Assembly: GCA_964466155.1 (NCBI GenBank)
Contig: CAYXMY010000045.1
Span: 1-22,129, forward strand
Direction of reading: 5' to 3'
Length of the DNA: 22,129 nt
Origin: Caenibius sp964466155
GTDB lineage: Bacteria; Pseudomonadota; Alphaproteobacteria; Sphingomonadales; Sphingomonadaceae
The translations under genes were made by a program, and so were the position numbers. How positions within the stretch are numbered: position 1 is the stretch's first letter; every line of letters begins with the position of its first letter. The notes below the pieces were generated by a model, which was given only the letters and a program-made list of their open reading frames with translations, was not told where the DNA came from and ran no database searches. Of this stretch, positions 1 through 8,207 are shown in pieces.

Positions 1-669
1 CATTTTTGACAACCGCCGCCCCGTTATGAACGTCTGCCCTGCGAAGAGCACGATCAGAATAGCACCCACCGCCCCGACAAAAATATCGAAACCCGAAGTT
101 CTCCCGAAAACACCCGGCCCTGCCCCCAGCACCATCATCATTATGGTCAGGACAATGAGCATCACCCTGAGTTCGGTCGGTCCTGCCGCCATATAGGAAA
201 GCTTGAATTCTCCGAGCACCCGGGCCGAAAGAAAAGTATGGATTGAAAGCAGAAGATATCCTGCCAGCGCCACCATCGCAAAATCCATGGTGATAAACGG
301 GCTAAGGCCCATACCGGTCAGGATGAACAGCGTGGTCAGGCCATCGCAACTATGATCGATGAAGTATCCATAGGCCGGGCGCTCTATCGAACGATATCGA
401 GCCAGACTGCCATCCATCGAATCTCCGAACCAATTCACCACATAGCCAAGGATAGCGAGGATCAGCCAGAATTTGCCGTAATTGCTTGCGGCATAACCGG
501 CAAAGGTCATGAAACCGCCCACCAGGCCCAAAATGGTGAGTTTGTCCGGGGTTACCCAGTTCGGCATCCGGGCGCAAAGCCAGGTCAATATTCTACGCTC
601 GTTGCGCGCCAGGACATTCTCCTGAATGCGGGCAAGTCTTTGCGGACGGTCTTGCGGATTTTCTGACAT
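1..669 (-). CDS. CDP-alcohol phosphatidyltransferase, C-terminus beyond window
   Basis: Integral inner-membrane enzyme that would transfer a phosphatidyl or similar phospho-group from a CDP-activated donor to an alcohol acceptor, as in phospholipid head-group synthesis. Reading the minus strand from the ATG at 669 gives 223 open codons that run off the window edge. The family signature is complete: D83, D86-G87, A90-R91, G101, D105 and D109 match DxxDGxxAR...GxxxDxxxD, the metal and CDP-binding residues. It is preceded by a membrane segment (about residues 64-82) and followed by hydrophobic stretches near 112-140 and 160-215. An AAGG lies 8 nt before the start, which is the first ATG in an upstream-open frame. 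A truncated glycosyltransferase and a membrane protein lie on the other side of the shared upstream region, suggesting an envelope lipid or glycolipid locus. The acceptor alcohol cannot be deduced. Confidence 0.88.
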   Translation of the reverse strand, partial: MSENPQDRPQRLARIQENVLARNERRILTWLCARMPNWVTPDKLTILGLVGGFMTFAGYAASNYGKFWLILAILGYVVNWFGDSMDGSLARYRSIERPAYGYFIDHSCDGLTTLFILTGMGLSPFITMDFAMVALAGYLLLSIHTFLSARVLGEFKLSYMAAGPTELRVMLIVLTIMMMVLGAGPGVFGRTSGFDIFVGAVGAILIVLFAGQTFITGRRLSKM

Positions 670-990
670 CGAAGCCTTGCGGGAGGAGGAAATGATAAGC
701 GCAGCAGCTATAGCATGAATTATGGGCCTGGAGGGATAGGCGTGTTGTCAGCCTCGGGGATACAGGCAAATGGGACGCGGATTGCCCACCTCGCTTCCTA
801 TGCAATAAACAGTTCAGGAAGCATAGATCCCTGACTGTGGTTTTTTACTGCCCCACCGTCTTTCAGATACACAATCGGGTTTGAAGCCCACCATATCATA
901 GAAACATCCATGCAAGTTGGGCCAGACAGTGCAATTCTCAATCTATCGTGAACGGTCAGGCCGAATTCTTCTTTCGGCTATTCTTGCCGC
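670..990. other. Intergenic region between divergent lipid/glycan genes
   Basis: About 320 bp without a convincing protein gene. It holds an intrinsic-terminator-like hairpin with a T-run (809-846, listed separately). A second hairpin of GCCGAA and TTCGGC arms (960-965 and 973-978) sits where the ribosome-binding site of the downstream truncated glycosyltransferase would be expected. A strong purine-rich stretch at 681-692 precedes an ATG on the plus strand, but that frame closes after eight codons. I see no reliable sigma70 promoter. Confidence 0.5.
809..846 (+). terminator. Rho-independent terminator-like hairpin, no upstream gene seen
   Basis: ACAGT-T-CAGG (809-818) pairs with CCTGACTGT (830-838), leaving one bulged T and an 11-nt loop, followed by GG and six T residues (841-846). 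The polarity fits termination of plus-strand transcription. No plus-strand gene is recognisable before it, so it could end a small RNA, or act as a leader attenuator. An alternative hairpin, CTATGC (798-803) with GCATAG (821-826), would exclude it. Confidence 0.42.
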
Positions 991-1560
991 TTGCGCATCC
1001 TGACGTTCCTTCACAGTTTCGAGCCTGGGGGTGTCGAACGAATTGCCTTGCGATTAGTACGGCAATGGCGCGCCTTGGGCATCGATGCCCCGCTGTTCAT
1101 CGGCCGTACCGATGGCGCCATGCGTGATGACATCGGGGCCAATCTCGATTTCATTTCTCCAACATATTCCGGTCCGTTGGCCACCAAGATGGAAACGCTC
1201 TGGATGATCTGGACGCTTCCCAAAATCGTGCGCGGCGTTCGCCCCGACGTTCTGTTCTGTGCAGGGAATACTTATGCGGTAGTGGCTGTCGCCTTGAAGC
1301 TCCTGCTCGGCCGCGACTGCCCGCCTGTGCTTACGAAGATCAGCAACGCCCTCGACCGCACCGACATGCCATGGCCATATCGTTTCTTCTATTATTTGTG
1401 GCTTAAAATCCAGGGCCGGTATCTCGACCATTTCATCGGCATGGAAGTGCCCATGCTGGATGAAATAAGCAAAAGCCTGGGCATACCGGCGGACCGGATC
1501 ACGATAATCCCCGACCCCGCGCTATCCAGACAGTTAATCGAAAAACTGCGAACGCATTAG
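991..1560 (+). pseudogene. Family-4-type glycosyltransferase, N-terminal half only
   Basis: The 189-residue product matches the acceptor-side Rossmann domain of GT-B, family-4-like glycosyltransferases. It opens with MRILTFLHSFEPGGVER, where the GGVER-type loop is typical, and continues with VRPDVLFCAGN and a YLDHFIGM segment. It stops at TAG (1558) after IIPDPALSRQ, just where the linker to the C-terminal nucleotide-sugar-binding domain begins. Intact relatives are about 350-390 residues, so the donor-binding half and its E-x7-E motif are absent. I found no continuation in the 196 bp that follow. The only start is a TTG at 991 with no Shine-Dalgarno sequence. A real gene truncated by deletion is the best reading; a functional single-domain protein is less likely. 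Confidence 0.62.
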
Positions 1561-1756
1561 CCTCCAGCCCTCTTAATCGGAAAGGGCGGATCGGATTGAA
1601 CAGGCCCGACCCTGCACACAGGAATATGCCTGCAACGCTTCTTTTCGAGTCATTCCCGCTTCCATCCGGACATAATCGCATTTGAAATCTTGTCCCTCCG
1701 ACTGAGGTTCGGCCGGTTTCATATCGTCAGGGATTCCAACTCGGAGAGCGAATTTC

Positions 1757-2761
1757 ATGACTCGTTACCTTGCCATAGGAGACGCCGCGCAGGCATCCTT
1801 AGGGAATAACCACACCGTCACCGCAATTGGCCGCTATATCGAGCCGGAACCGTTCATCGAAAGCGACAAGGGGCAAATGCAATGGGTCATCCCCTTTGTT
1901 TCGCTTCTGTCCATCTCGCTCCTGATCCTCATCGCCGTGGCCTGGCAACTCCGGCAATTCGACTATCACAGCTTGTCGCTCCTGATACCATCAGCACCCC
2001 TGTTCTGGGTTGTATTCCTTGTTTATTATCTGGTCGGCCCGGCTAGCGACTGGATCATCTTCCGGCGGCTATGGGCATTGCCGCTCAGCGACTTTCACGT
2101 CCTCGTGCGCAAGCTGATCAGCAACGAAATCTTTTTCAGCTATTTGGGCGAAATCTATTTCTACAACTGGGCGCGGCATAAAGCCCGTATCAGCGCTGAG
2201 CCTTTCGGCGCGATCAGGGACGTAACGATCCTTAGTGCGCTTACCGGCAACCTGTTTGCGTTGCTGATGCTCTTCCTCTCAGTGCCATTCGCAAGATCGC
2301 TTCATCTTGGCATCGACAGTATCGCTCTTGTCGCTTCAACTTTCATCATCCTCAGTTCATCCGCAGCTATGCTGGTTCTGCGTCAGCGTCTTTTCACCCT
2401 GCCGCGACGCGAACTCTGGTTTGTGGCGGGGGTCCATGCCGCGCGGATCGTTGTCTCAGCGCTTCTTGCCGCCTTTATGTGGCATCTGTTGCTGCCTTCG
2501 GTCGCGCCCAGTTCCTGGCTGATCTTGTCGACCGCACGGCAACTTCTTTCCCGCCTGCCCTTTTTGCCCAACAAGGATGTGGTTTTTGCCGGTCTCGCCA
2601 TTGTTCTGGCCGGACCCAATCAGCAAATCGTCGCCGCTATCGCATTGATGGCTATGTTTATCCTCACAACCCATCTCGTCGTCGGCAGCGCGTTTGGTCT
2701 GTCCGCATTGCTCAACGGGAAGGGCTTGCACTGGCTACGCCCCGCCCCTTCCCGCGCATGA
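1757..2761 (+). CDS. Multi-spanning membrane protein, flippase-like (LPG-synthase TM-like)
   Basis: The 334-residue protein has about seven or eight hydrophobic segments (near 43-63, 73-95, 160-180, 190-212, 225-248, 270-290 and 293-318) and a polar N-terminus. The overall pattern, including the late LLSRLPFLPNKDVVFAG loop, resembles the transmembrane domain of lysylphosphatidylglycerol synthase/UPF0104 proteins, some of which are lipid flippases. That resemblance is by eye and weak. The start at 1757 is supported by GGAGAG about 8-10 nt upstream; a later ATG at 1877 lies just before the first membrane segment and would give 294 residues. It follows the truncated glycosyltransferase by 196 bp, so a role in moving or modifying an envelope lipid is plausible. 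No catalytic motif was recognised. Confidence 0.6.
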   Translation: MTRYLAIGDAAQASLGNNHTVTAIGRYIEPEPFIESDKGQMQWVIPFVSLLSISLLILIAVAWQLRQFDYHSLSLLIPSAPLFWVVFLVYYLVGPASDWIIFRRLWALPLSDFHVLVRKLISNEIFFSYLGEIYFYNWARHKARISAEPFGAIRDVTILSALTGNLFALLMLFLSVPFARSLHLGIDSIALVASTFIILSSSAAMLVLRQRLFTLPRRELWFVAGVHAARIVVSALLAAFMWHLLLPSVAPSSWLILSTARQLLSRLPFLPNKDVVFAGLAIVLAGPNQQIVAAIALMAMFILTTHLVVGSAFGLSALLNGKGLHWLRPAPSRA

Positions 2762-2781
2762 TAAATCGCACGGCGGATCTA

Positions 2782-2858
2782 TGGCGCGCCCTGCAGGAGT
2801 CGAACCTGCGGCCTCAGGATTAGAAGTCCCGTGCTCTATCCAGCTGAGCTAAGGGCGC
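2782..2858 (-). tRNA. tRNA-Arg (anticodon TCT)
   Basis: On the minus strand the acceptor arm GCGCCCT (2858-2852) pairs with AGGGCGC (2792-2786), followed by discriminator G and an encoded CCA (2784-2782). The D arm holds GCTCAGCTGGATAGAGC. The anticodon stem CGGGA/TCCTG encloses loop CTTCTAA, giving anticodon TCT (reads AGA). The T arm GCAGG-TTCGACT-CCTGC is perfect. It lies between the convergent end of the membrane-protein gene and the start of the queuosine-precursor transporter. Confidence 0.97.
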
Positions 2859-2926
2859 GGACCGAATGGTCGCGGCGGCCATAGCGCGCTTTTCCTCCGT
2901 GGCAAATCACTATAGGCACGTCCTCC

Positions 2927-3664
2927 ATGGAGCATGAACCGAAACGGATCGAAGGCCAGGAAGGCGCGCGGCGGCAATTTCGTTATTACGATCTCGTCAT
3001 GGCGGGCTTTGTCGCCATCCTGCTTCTTTCCAACATCATCGGCGCGTCGAAGCCCAGCTACGTCACGCTGCCCAATGGCGTGGAATGGTCGTTCGGGGCC
3101 GGGGTGCTGTTCTTTCCGATCAGCTACATAATCGGCGACGTGCTGACCGAAGTCTATGGCTATGCCCATGCGCGCCGCGTGATCTGGGCAGGTTTCGGGG
3201 CGCTGATCTTCATGGCATTCATGGCATGGGTGGTGGTGTCCCTGCCCCCGGCGAAAGACTGGCCGGGGCAGCCTGCTTATGAATTCGTGTTCGGCAACAG
3301 CTGGCGAATCGTCGCGGCGTCGATGCTGGCATTCTGGGCCGGGGAATTCGCCAATTCCTACGTCCTGGCCCGCATGAAGGTGTGGACCGGCGGCAAATAT
3401 CTGTGGACGCGCACCATCGGTTCCACCGTGATCGGTCAGGGGTTCGACAGCCTGATCTTCTACCCGCTCGCCTTCTATGGCCTTGCGGGGTGGCCGCCGG
3501 AACAACTGATGCAGGTCGTCATTTCGCAATGGCTGATCAAGACCGGCTGGGAAGTGCTGCTGACCCCCGTCACCTACATAGTGGTCGGGTTTCTCAAGCG
3601 GCGCGAAGGGGTCGATGTTTTCGACACCGACACCGATTTCTCCCCCTTCGCGACCACGCGCTGA
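2927..3664 (+). CDS. yhhQ: Queuosine precursor transporter (YhhQ/DUF165, VUT family)
   Basis: Inner-membrane carrier that imports queuosine precursors (preQ0/preQ1) for tRNA wobble-base modification. The 245-residue length and about six hydrophobic segments fit the family. Hallmarks visible are the first helix ending in LLLSNIIGASK, the acidic loop FPISYIIGDVLTEVYGYAHAR, the mid-protein FWAGEFANSYVLARMK, and IGQGFDSLIFYPLAFYG, in the usual order. The start is the first ATG after the tRNA; only a poor ribosome-binding site precedes it. The stop is 12 nt before the recF start, so the two are probably co-transcribed although functionally unrelated. No preQ1 riboswitch was recognised in the 68 bp between the tRNA and the start. 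Confidence 0.9.
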   Translation: MEHEPKRIEGQEGARRQFRYYDLVMAGFVAILLLSNIIGASKPSYVTLPNGVEWSFGAGVLFFPISYIIGDVLTEVYGYAHARRVIWAGFGALIFMAFMAWVVVSLPPAKDWPGQPAYEFVFGNSWRIVAASMLAFWAGEFANSYVLARMKVWTGGKYLWTRTIGSTVIGQGFDSLIFYPLAFYGLAGWPPEQLMQVVISQWLIKTGWEVLLTPVTYIVVGFLKRREGVDVFDTDTDFSPFATTR

Positions 3665-3676
3665 CTTCGGCCGCCC

Positions 3677-4777
3677 ATGGCGCTCGACCGGATAACCCTG
3701 TCGCGTTTCCGCAATCATGGCGAAAGCCGCCTGGACGGAACCGCCCGCTTCAATCTGCTGATCGGGGAGAACGGCGCGGGCAAGACCAATGTTCTGGAAG
3801 CGCTGTCGCTCTTCGCCCCAGGGCGCGGGTTGCGGCGGGCAGCCCTGGCGGACATTCCGCAAAGGTTCGGCGATGACAATGCAACCGATGGCTTTGCGGT
3901 CAGCGCGCGGCTGGACAGCGGCGATGGCAGCGACGCCGTGCTGATCGGCACCGGTACGCGCAGCGACCGGCCCGGCCGCCGCCTGATCCAGATCAACGGC
4001 GCCGAAAGCAGCGCCATGGCGCTGGGGGAATGGCTGGCGGTCAGTTGGCTGACCCCGGCGATGGACAGCCTGTTTACCGACAGCGCCAGCACCCGGCGGC
4101 GCTATATGGACCGGCTCTCTCTGGCGCTCGATCCCGGTCATGCGCGCCATGCCTCGCGTTATGAAAACGCCTTGCGTGAACGCAACCGGCTGCTCGATGG
4201 CGAACAGGCGCCCGATCCGCAGTGGCTGGATGCCATCGAGGCGGCAATGGCGGAACATGGCGCCGCGCTTTCCACGGGCCGCGCGCAACTGGTGGAGCGG
4301 TTGACCGAAGAACTGGCCGGTCTGCCCGACCGGCCCTTCGCCCGCCCTGCCCTCTGCTATGCGGTGAATGCGCCGCTCGATGCAGCAGCGTTTGCCCATG
4401 AATTGCGCAACAGCCGGGCGCGCGACCGGGCCGCACGGCGGACGCTCGGCGGCCCGCATCGCGACGATCTGCAAGTGACGATGGCGGGCAAGAATGTGCC
4501 GGCGGCGAGTTGCTCCACCGGGGAGCAGAAAGCCATGCTGATCGCGATCACGCTGGCCCACGCAGGCCTTGCAGCGCAAGGCAGGCCCAGCCTGCTGCTG
4601 CTCGACGAAGTGGCTGCCCATCTCGACCCGCTGCGGCGCGAAGCCTTGTTCGCAAGGTTGCAGGCGGGCGGCGCACAGGTCTGGATGACGGGGACGGAAA
4701 TGGCCCCCTTCGAAAGCATCGCCGCCAGCACCAGCGTATGGCGGGTAAACGACGGGAAAGTGGTGCGGGCGGGCTGA
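3677..4777 (+). CDS. recF: DNA replication/repair ATPase RecF
   Basis: SMC-like ATPase that with RecO and RecR loads RecA at single-strand gaps. The 366 residues match the family size. Visible features are the N-terminal RITLSRFRNHGESRLD, Walker A GENGAGKT (30-37) followed by NVLEAL, the ABC-type signature CSTGEQKAM (279-287), and the Walker B region LLLLDEVAAHLD with D310-E311. The insert between 110 and 230 (MDSLFTDSASTRRRYMDRL, ending RDRAARRTLGGPHRDDL) is the RecF lid subdomain. It begins 12 nt after the transporter stop with no clear Shine-Dalgarno sequence, consistent with translation following the upstream gene. It is convergent with the DUF805 gene. It is not beside dnaA or dnaN here, unlike in many bacteria. 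Confidence 0.96.
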   Translation: MALDRITLSRFRNHGESRLDGTARFNLLIGENGAGKTNVLEALSLFAPGRGLRRAALADIPQRFGDDNATDGFAVSARLDSGDGSDAVLIGTGTRSDRPGRRLIQINGAESSAMALGEWLAVSWLTPAMDSLFTDSASTRRRYMDRLSLALDPGHARHASRYENALRERNRLLDGEQAPDPQWLDAIEAAMAEHGAALSTGRAQLVERLTEELAGLPDRPFARPALCYAVNAPLDAAAFAHELRNSRARDRAARRTLGGPHRDDLQVTMAGKNVPAASCSTGEQKAMLIAITLAHAGLAAQGRPSLLLLDEVAAHLDPLRREALFARLQAGGAQVWMTGTEMAPFESIAASTSVWRVNDGKVVRAG

Positions 4778-4805
4778 ATGCCCGCCGCGCTCCGCATGGA
4801 TCGGA

Positions 4806-5249
4806 TCAGGCGAACACGCTCGCGCTGGTCGGGTCTTTCGGGTCTGCACCGAAGCGGTTCGGCCCCGGCGTACCGGGCAGGAACATCAAAACGGTAAAAC
4901 CGATCGAGACAACATAGCCAATCAGCGGAATCATGCCGACCACGATTGCCCCAAGATACCACCAACCGGACATATCGCGGTCGTGCAGACGGCGAACCGT
5001 TACGGCAATCGACGGCACGAGAAACACCGCAAGCCAGGCAAGCAGCAGAATACCGCCCATAATCAGCAGGAATACCGGCGGTTCGTTCGAACTGCTGAAG
5101 CTTCCCGTGGCATAGCCGAGCAAACCGAAAATCAGGCCGATTGCCAGCAGCACGAGCACGTTAAAAACCTGGAACATCCAGTATTCCATGCGCCGGGAGC
5201 GCCCGGAAAAATCCGCATACCGCTTCAGCGGCATCAGCATCCATTCCAT
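4806..5249 (-). CDS. DUF805 family small inner-membrane protein
   Basis: The 147-residue protein of unknown biochemical role belongs to DUF805. It opens with MEWMLMPLKRYADFSGRSRR, the family pattern in which an amphipathic helix and an aromatic-arginine motif precede the first membrane helix. Hydrophobic segments then lie near 25-50, 65-90 and 100-130. The family's RRLHDRDMSGWW motif is present, and the C-terminus ends in a PG..GPNRFGADP stretch. The start at 5249 is chosen because AGGGGA lies 6-10 nt upstream and the DUF805 match begins exactly there; the frame is open further upstream but that extension has low-complexity, non-family sequence. It lies downstream of a TonB receptor that has its own terminator, so it is likely transcribed separately. 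Function unknown. Confidence 0.9.
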   Translation of the reverse strand: MEWMLMPLKRYADFSGRSRRMEYWMFQVFNVLVLLAIGLIFGLLGYATGSFSSSNEPPVFLLIMGGILLLAWLAVFLVPSIAVTVRRLHDRDMSGWWYLGAIVVGMIPLIGYVVSIGFTVLMFLPGTPGPNRFGADPKDPTSASVFA

Positions 5250-5330
5250 AAAAGTCCCCTCAGATAGGATACGGAAAATTCGTGACCACGCAAAATGCTG
5301 CTGCAAAATACGTATCCACCGGAATATCCT

Positions 5331-5362
5331 AAACAAAAAGGGGGGCCAATACAGCCCCCCTT
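5331..5362 (-). terminator. Intrinsic terminator of the TonB receptor gene
   Basis: Read on the minus strand, AAGGGGGGC (5362-5354) pairs perfectly with GCCCCCCTT (5346-5338) across a 7-nt loop and is followed by TTTTTGTTT. It lies 25 nt after the receptor stop codon. This is a classical Rho-independent terminator. Confidence 0.9.
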
Positions 5363-5386
5363 GCCATTTCATCCCGTGCCGGCACC

Positions 5387-7996
5387 TTACCATTTGAAGT
5401 TGGCGGAGACCCCATATGTGCGCGGCTGGTTCAGATAGCCCGAGACCGCAAGCGGTTGCGCCACGGAATCGAATATCCGGCTGAAGTAGCGGTCATTGAG
5501 CAGATTGCGCCCCCAGACGGACAGTTCCAGCCCGTTCTTCATCGCATAAGTCAGCGAGGCATCGACTTCATCGACCTGCCGCTTGAAGTGGCTCGCCATT
5601 TCGATGGCGGGCGCATAGCTGACGACATTGCCTGCCTTATCGCGCTGGATGTAGCCCGGCAGCCCCTCAACCGCCCAGGCAGTCGATTCATAGTGATAGG
5701 AACCGCGCAGGATCATCCGGTCGCCATTGCCCAGTTCCTGATCCCACTGCGCGCTGAACGTGGTGGACCATTTGGGGATTTCCGGCGGGCGGCGGCCTGA
5801 CTGATCGCCCACCGCCGAGGCGATGAAGCTGTTATACTTGGGATCGAGCCAGGTCACCGAGACCCCCAGCGTCAGAGGCCGGATCGGGCGGGCCGTACCT
5901 TCGAATTCCACGCCATAGGTCGACTGCTTGCCCGCATTGGAAAGGGCAAAACCCGTACCCAGGAAGATATTCGACTGGAACCCTTTGATTTCCTGATAGA
6001 ACACCGCGAGATTGGCGGCATATTTCGACCAGTTGCCCTTGGCCCCCAATTCCATGACGCGGGCCTTTTCCGGATCGGCAACGCGCGAGCCGTATTGCAG
6101 GTTGGGCACCAGCAACCCGGCCGCCGCCAGCCCGCTTGCCGCCGAAAGCGGCGGGCGGCTGTCACGCGACAGATTGATCGAGCTGGCCTTGAAGCCCGTC
6201 GCATAGCTGGCATAGAGGTTGAGGTGGTCGCTCGCATCGTAGGCGAGCCGCACCGTATAGCTGAAATTGCCGTCGCTGGTCTTGCCGTCTTCCGCCGCAT
6301 TGGGCACGTTGACGAACTGCGGGAACAGTTGCAGCGTACGCAAAGCCCCCAGCGGATTGGCGCGCGGATTGTTCATGTTCGCAGTGGCGTATGCCGCCGC
6401 CTGTGCCGCGGCGAGGCCGCCGTTCAAGGCCCCCTGATAAATCAGATTGTAGCGCAGCGGCGCATATTGCGCGGCATCGAAATCGATGGCCGAGAATTGA
6501 TCGTACGAGGAGACATCGGTGGCGAACTTCTTCTTGTCGCGGGTATAGTTGCCGCCCAGCGTGAGCGTCAGCCGCTTCGCCAGTTTGACGTCGAACTGCC
6601 CGAATACGGAGAAGGACTGGTTCCGCATGGACAGATCGATGTTCTGCCCGGTGCCCGTCTGGAAGAACTTGCCGAGATACTTCGCAGGATCGCCATCCAG
6701 CGCGCCGAAGGCCCCTTCGAGCGTTCCGACATTGAGCGCCCCGCCGCTCGCCCCCTGGATCAGCAGATTGGCATAAGGGCGGAACTGGTCATCGAGATAA
6801 AGCTCGCCATGCTGGCGGAACTTCTCGTTGAGATAGAACACGCCGAACAATGCACTGATCCGGTCGTTGATATCGGCCGAAACGCGAAATTCCTGCGTGA
6901 AGCTGCGCAGCCACTTGTCTTCCAGATTGGTGGACAGCAGCCGTGCGGAGGTGAAGTCCGAATCCTGATCGTTCAACGCATTGGTACGGCGAAGGGCCGT
7001 GATCGAGGTCAGCTTGAAAGGCCCGGCATCGTAATCGATCTGGCCGGAAACGCCGTAGTTCTCGATCTTGTTGGTCGATGGGAAATTATAATAAACCTGG
7101 TTCTTGAAACGATCCTGCGGAGCGTTGACCATCCCCCCGACATAGGGCGACATGAGAGCCGCCGTGGCCGAAGAGCTGAATATGTTGACCACCGTGCAGC
7201 AGTTTTCATCGATCTTGTCATAATCGCCAATGATGCGGATTTTCAGCGCGTCGCTGGGTTCCAGCAACGCCTGCCCGCGCACGAACCAGCGATTGCGCTC
7301 GTTCTCACGCGTGTCGCTGCCCAGATCCTTCGTATAACCGTCACGCTTGTTCACGCCCGCCGCCAGGCTGAGCGCGATCTTGTCCGAGACCGGACCGGTG
7401 ACATATCCCTTGATGACCCGCGCATCGTAATTGCCGTACGACGCCTCCAGCGAACCGCCGAAGGTGAATTGCGGCTCCCGGGAAACGATCGAAATCACGC
7501 CCGCCGACGCATTCTTGCCGAACAGCGTCGATTGCGGACCGCGCAGCACCTCGATCCGTTGGATATCGGGAAAATCGCTGATTTGCGAAGCGGTGCGGGA
7601 ACGGAACACCCCATCGACGAACACGCCGACCGAGGGTTCGATCCCGACATTGTTCGATCCGTTGCCGAAACCGCGGATGAAGAAGTTCGTCTGCTGCGAT
7701 CCCTGCAACTGCACCACCCGCAACGAGGGAACAACGCTGACCAGATCGCTGATATCGCGAATGTGCGCGCGTTCGATCGTATCGGCGGTGGTGACGCTGA
7801 CGGCGACGGGTACGTCCTGCAACGTCCGTTCGCGCTTCGTCGCCGTTACGATGATTTCGTTGCCATCGCTCGTGGCGAAATCGGAATCCGCGCTGCTCTG
7901 GGCAAAGGCGGCGGCCGGCATCATAAGAGACAGGGCCACCCCGCCCAACATAAGCCGGCGGTAACGATCCCCCCGCGTCTGTCCGCCATTCTTCAT
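5387..7996 (-). CDS. TonB-dependent outer-membrane receptor
   Basis: Outer-membrane, energy-coupled channel for an unknown ligand. The 869-residue product starts with a signal peptide (positive MKNGGQTRGDRYRR, hydrophobic GGVALSLMM, cleavage near AAAFAQ-S, residue 33). The TonB box EIIVTA is at 47-52, followed by the plug domain (RERTLQDVPVAVSV, FFIRGFG, VFVDGV, IQRIEVLRGPQSTLFGKN, GVISIVS). A long beta-barrel ends in YGVSANFKW, whose terminal aromatic is the assembly signal. The start at 7996 is chosen because AAGGGGG lies 7 nt upstream; an ATG two codons earlier (8002) would be only 1 nt from it. It stands alone with its own terminator. The barrel type is that of the many sphingomonad receptors for plant or aromatic compounds, but the substrate is unassigned. 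Confidence 0.93.
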   Translation of the reverse strand: MKNGGQTRGDRYRRLMLGGVALSLMMPAAAFAQSSADSDFATSDGNEIIVTATKRERTLQDVPVAVSVTTADTIERAHIRDISDLVSVVPSLRVVQLQGSQQTNFFIRGFGNGSNNVGIEPSVGVFVDGVFRSRTASQISDFPDIQRIEVLRGPQSTLFGKNASAGVISIVSREPQFTFGGSLEASYGNYDARVIKGYVTGPVSDKIALSLAAGVNKRDGYTKDLGSDTRENERNRWFVRGQALLEPSDALKIRIIGDYDKIDENCCTVVNIFSSSATAALMSPYVGGMVNAPQDRFKNQVYYNFPSTNKIENYGVSGQIDYDAGPFKLTSITALRRTNALNDQDSDFTSARLLSTNLEDKWLRSFTQEFRVSADINDRISALFGVFYLNEKFRQHGELYLDDQFRPYANLLIQGASGGALNVGTLEGAFGALDGDPAKYLGKFFQTGTGQNIDLSMRNQSFSVFGQFDVKLAKRLTLTLGGNYTRDKKKFATDVSSYDQFSAIDFDAAQYAPLRYNLIYQGALNGGLAAAQAAAYATANMNNPRANPLGALRTLQLFPQFVNVPNAAEDGKTSDGNFSYTVRLAYDASDHLNLYASYATGFKASSINLSRDSRPPLSAASGLAAAGLLVPNLQYGSRVADPEKARVMELGAKGNWSKYAANLAVFYQEIKGFQSNIFLGTGFALSNAGKQSTYGVEFEGTARPIRPLTLGVSVTWLDPKYNSFIASAVGDQSGRRPPEIPKWSTTFSAQWDQELGNGDRMILRGSYHYESTAWAVEGLPGYIQRDKAGNVVSYAPAIEMASHFKRQVDEVDASLTYAMKNGLELSVWGRNLLNDRYFSRIFDSVAQPLAVSGYLNQPRTYGVSANFKW

Positions 7997-8104
7997 ACTC
8001 ATGCCCCCTTCGGCCCTGCTTACATATCCTGGGAAATTAAGGTTCAATCGCCGTCCATCTGCAGTCGATCCCCACGTATTTCCCATGCGAATTGGAGCAC
8101 AATG

Positions 8105-8152
8105 TAACCGAAGATAGTGTTTTTTCGGTTAACTCCGGGCATGGCGTTAACC
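8105..8152. promoter_or_regulatory. Nested inverted repeats upstream of the TonB receptor
   Basis: TAACCGAA (8105-8112) is a perfect inverted repeat of TTCGGTTA (8124-8131). GGTTAAC (8127-8133), which overlaps the second arm, is in turn a perfect inverted repeat of GTTAACC (8146-8152). The block lies about 110-160 bp before the receptor start. Two operator-like palindromes sharing an arm suggest a repressor or activator site. The regulator is not identifiable and no regulator gene is adjacent. Confidence 0.4.
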
Positions 8153-8207
8153 CGTAATCGAGAATCGAATTCTATCGCGTGCGGGCAGAAAGGCCTGTCA
8201 ACAACGC

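Noticed and set aside
4768..4786. Hairpin of GGCGGGC and GCCCGCC over the recF stop codon as a terminator
   Set aside because: The 7-bp stem is perfect but no T-run follows on either strand, so it is not a standard intrinsic terminator; it may still slow convergent transcription.
2849..4849. Long 666-codon open frame on the minus strand
   Set aside because: It lies antisense to the queuosine-precursor transporter and recF, which have full family motifs; the product is rich in G, R, P, H and Q with no domain. It is a GC-driven shadow.
5266..5293. TTGCGT and TATCCT as a promoter for the DUF805 gene
   Set aside because: The spacing is acceptable at 16 bp, but transcription would start inside the ribosome-binding site of the gene.
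6095..8107. 670-codon plus-strand open frame
   Set aside because: Antisense to the TonB receptor, whose signal peptide, TonB box, plug and barrel end are all clear. No motif was seen in the shadow product.
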